From: JBIKWM01 sp044356305
Lineage (GTDB): Bacteria > Bacteroidota > Bacteroidia > UBA10329
Reading direction: 5' to 3'
Length of the DNA stretch: 64,000 bases
Assembly (NCBI GenBank): GCA_044356305.1
Contig: JBIKWM010000017.1
Span: forward strand, 4,898-68,897
In this document: one piece after another, positions 62,380 through 64,000 of the stretch
Layout: the number at the start of each line of letters is the position of its first letter
How positions within the stretch are numbered: the stretch's first letter is position 1
Notes under the pieces: generated by a model
Seen by the model: only the letters and a program-made list of their open reading frames with translations
Database searches by the model: none
Told to the model about the DNA's origin: nothing
Position numbers and translations under genes: made by a program

Positions 62380-62413
62380 AAGAAAAATGGGGTTGATGCA
62401 CGGGAGTGCCCTG

Positions 62414-62767
62414 TCAGTTGCCGCTGAAGTGCGCCTCGGCCTCGGCCGTGGAGGCGCTCACCTTCAGCACCGAGTTGAGTTTGGTTATCACCAGCAGTTG
62501 GCTCACCTTGCTGTTCATGCCGCCCAGCAGCAGTTCGCCACCGCTGTTGCGCACCTTGGTGAACATGCGCAGCAGCAGGTTGAGGCCCGTTGAGTTCATG
62601 TAATCGACCCCGGCAAGGTCGAGCACAAAATGGCGCCTGCCCGCGCTCAGCTGCCCATCAAAGGCCGATGCCAGCTGCTCCCCGTCATCCACACCCGTTA
62701 TGCGGCCGGTGGCAACCATGAGCACGTGGGTGCCCTTGTCGGTGGCGGTCATTGACAGATTTTCCAT
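62414..62767 (-). CDS. STAS-domain anti-anti-sigma-like protein
   Basis: A 117-residue single STAS domain, resembling SpoIIAA/RsbV. The phosphorylatable site is in DYMNSTGLNLLL (Ser/Thr) after the typical HFVLDLAGV strand. Antagonists of this type bind anti-sigma kinases in partner-switching pathways, but no RsbW-like kinase is in the window. It starts at 62767, sharing one base with the fur stop (TGATG), so it is translationally coupled to fur; purA follows 35 bp later. Confidence 0.92.
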   Translation of the reverse strand: MENLSMTATDKGTHVLMVATGRITGVDDGEQLASAFDGQLSAGRRHFVLDLAGVDYMNSTGLNLLLRMFTKVRNSGGELLLGGMNSKVSQLLVITKLNSVLKVSASTAEAEAHFSGN

Positions 62768-63246
62768 CAGTTCTTCGATATCTTGTTAGCACATGTGCCG
62801 GTGCGTGCCAGCTGGTTGCAGCGGCCATAGAAATTGAGTGCATGGCTGCTGATGCTGAAATCGAGCAGCTCCGATGCCAGGTCCTGGATCTGCTGTATGC
62901 GCGGGTCGCAGAATTCCATCACGTGGCCGCACTCGGTGCATATCACGTGGTCGTGCTGGCGGTAGCGGTGGGCGCGCTCAAAGTGGGCGGTGTTCTTGCC
63001 GAACTGGTGGCGCGTAACCAACTGACACTCGAGCAGCAGCTCAATGGTGTTGTACAGCGTGGCACGGCTCACGCGGTAGTTCTTGTTCTTCATCTGGATA
63101 TAGAGGCTCTCGATGTCGAAATGACCCGGGTGGGCATATATCTCATGCAGGATGGCAAAACGTTCGGGTGTCTTGCGGTGGCCCTTCTCCTCAAGGAAGC
63201 GGGCAAAGATGTCCGATACAGTGTCGTTGGCTGTCAACCCTACCAT
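62767..63246 (-). CDS. Fur-family transcriptional regulator
   Basis: A 159-residue metal- or peroxide-responsive repressor. The winged helix shows RKTPERFAILHEIYAHPGHFDIESLY and RVSRATLYNTIELL, and the zinc/dimer domain shows HVICTECGHVMEF with further His. PerR and Fur cannot be told apart safely here. The C-terminus has an extra Cys (GTCANK). It heads the fur-STAS-purA unit; the arrangement of a Fur regulator before purA is familiar in Bacteroidota. Confidence 0.93.
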   Translation of the reverse strand: MVGLTANDTVSDIFARFLEEKGHRKTPERFAILHEIYAHPGHFDIESLYIQMKNKNYRVSRATLYNTIELLLECQLVTRHQFGKNTAHFERAHRYRQHDHVICTECGHVMEFCDPRIQQIQDLASELLDFSISSHALNFYGRCNQLARTGTCANKISKN

Positions 63247-63733
63247 GGCAGGGCGGCTAAGGTATAGATTTAACCGCAGGTGGGGCGGTGGGCTGTGCGG
63301 GGCGGGCGTGGTGGTTATTGCTGATTGATGATTGATGATTGCTGATTTCTGATTGCTGATGGACGAGGGGCGCAGCAGGCGGGGAAGGGCGGGTAGGCGT
63401 GTGCTTCGATACGGCCCCGAAGACGGGGCCTACTCAGCATGACAGCGTTGGCCCTTTCCCTTTCACTCTCACTCTCACTCTCACTCTCCCTTTCACTCTC
63501 ACTCTCCCTTTCCCTTTTTTTTCCCGGGGAGATGCAATAAATGTTGCATGGATCGATGAAATCGCTATAATTGCCCCACGAAAGCCGATTTACGCCCCAC
63601 CAATTGCCATTATGAGTACCCTGATGCGCAATAATGTTGCTGCCGAATGGGCCTTGGGTGGGGGTGTTTCGGGGTCTTGGGGCAGGGCGCAGCGCATCAG
63701 GCCCCTGACAGCCATACGTCCCGAGCCATACCC
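63247..63733. other. low-complexity intergenic region
   Basis: No gene supported. It contains ATTGATG/ATTGCTGAT short repeats (63320-63360), a polypyrimidine microsatellite (listed separately), and unique sequence 63530-63733. The promoter of fur must lie near 63250-63320, but no clear motif was recognised. Confidence 0.55.
63450..63524. repeat. polypyrimidine microsatellite (CTCTCA / CCCTTT)
   Basis: A pure pyrimidine/purine-asymmetric run with hexamer CTCTCA repeated about six times, interrupted by CCCTTT blocks and ending in a T8 tract. Mirror-symmetric polypyrimidine runs like this can form triplex DNA. Confidence 0.85.
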
Positions 63734-64000
63734 GTACATTTTCTTGGCAGCGCAGTACCCATCCGTTGCGGATGCGTACCCATCTGCGTTGGCCGGGTAT
63801 CCATCTGCAATTGACTCGTATGCATCTGTGCACCATGCGTACCCATCTGCCACGGCAGGGTACCCATGCGGCAAGAATGCGTACCCATCCGGCAGGGATG
63901 CGTACCCATCTGGCAGGGATGGGTACCCATCTGCCAGAGAAGCGTACCCATCTTTCACAGATGCGTACGCTTCTGCCAGAGAAGTGTACACTTCTTCCAA
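63734..64000. repeat. 21-bp tandem array E (GCGTACCCATCTG, ~13 units, runs off the window)
   Basis: GTAC or GTAT words occur at 63734, 63755, 63776, 63797, 63818, 63839, 63860, 63881, 63902, 63923, 63944, 63965 and 63986: a perfect 21-bp ladder. Consensus is GCGTACCCATCTG followed by CCAGGGAT-like bases. The last two units switch from CCCATC to TTCT-type words that resemble array B. Confidence 0.95.

Overview
The window reads as chromosomal DNA from a moderately GC-rich member of the Bacteroidota, most likely a Flavobacteriales-like lineage. The evidence is six secreted proteins with type IX secretion (T9SS) C-terminal sorting domains, a carA-eno pair, a fur-STAS-purA cluster, a DnaE carrying its own N-terminal proofreading-type exonuclease, DUF2490 and DUF4956 proteins, and many 'xxxC' lipoproteins. 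Identity rests on recognised families only; no search was run. I recognised no rRNA, tRNA or CRISPR array.

Layout. 1-1686 is a gene-free block of short tandem arrays and a 78-bp duplicated element. 1687-15151 holds an AraC-family regulator, T9SS cargo, a fasciclin protein, an adaptor/permease/ATPase ABC exporter with a lipoprotein gene between its permease and ATPase genes, a TPR protein and a 1436-residue adhesin-like protein. 15152-26623 is largely housekeeping (dnaE, yifB, eno, carA) plus hydrolases. 26631-33267 holds surface and periplasmic proteins (fascin-like lipoprotein, PhoD-like phosphatase, T9SS repeat protein) and a four-gene overlapping operon: lipoprotein, VTC-type polyphosphate polymerase domain, DUF4956, DUF2490. 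33268-41852 holds hemH-lpdA, unknowns, a transposase remnant, a Bcp peroxiredoxin and an ABC-F ATPase. 41942-50309 has a secreted deacetylase, a propeller protein, a padR-pspC pair with two matching operator-like palindromes, an NAD-dependent epimerase and a transglutaminase-like protein. 50322-63246 has hisS with a large AT-rich in-frame insertion, ettA, a PIN toxin-antitoxin pair, a T9SS protein, pbpC, a protein of 25-residue repeats, a lipoprotein MsrA, and fur-STAS-purA with a small Cys-rich membrane protein. 63247-64000 is again low-complexity and tandem repeats.

The most unusual feature is a set of tandem arrays with different sequences but nearly the same unit length of 21 bp (two turns of B-DNA). 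Five keep an exact 21-bp register (321-593, 721-909, 1016-1141, 18803-19117 inside dnaE, 63734-64000) and one is 21-22 bp (52299-52615). Units centre on short palindromic words: GATC in three arrays, GTAC in two, and ATTCGGT/ACCGAAT pairs in the sixth. The one inside dnaE is translated as a 7-residue-periodic linker between the exonuclease and PHP domains. Several families under one length rule, in intergenic and linker DNA, suggests a common generating or binding process that I cannot assign to a known system. The second strong anomaly is the foreign-looking ~400-bp in-frame insertion in hisS.
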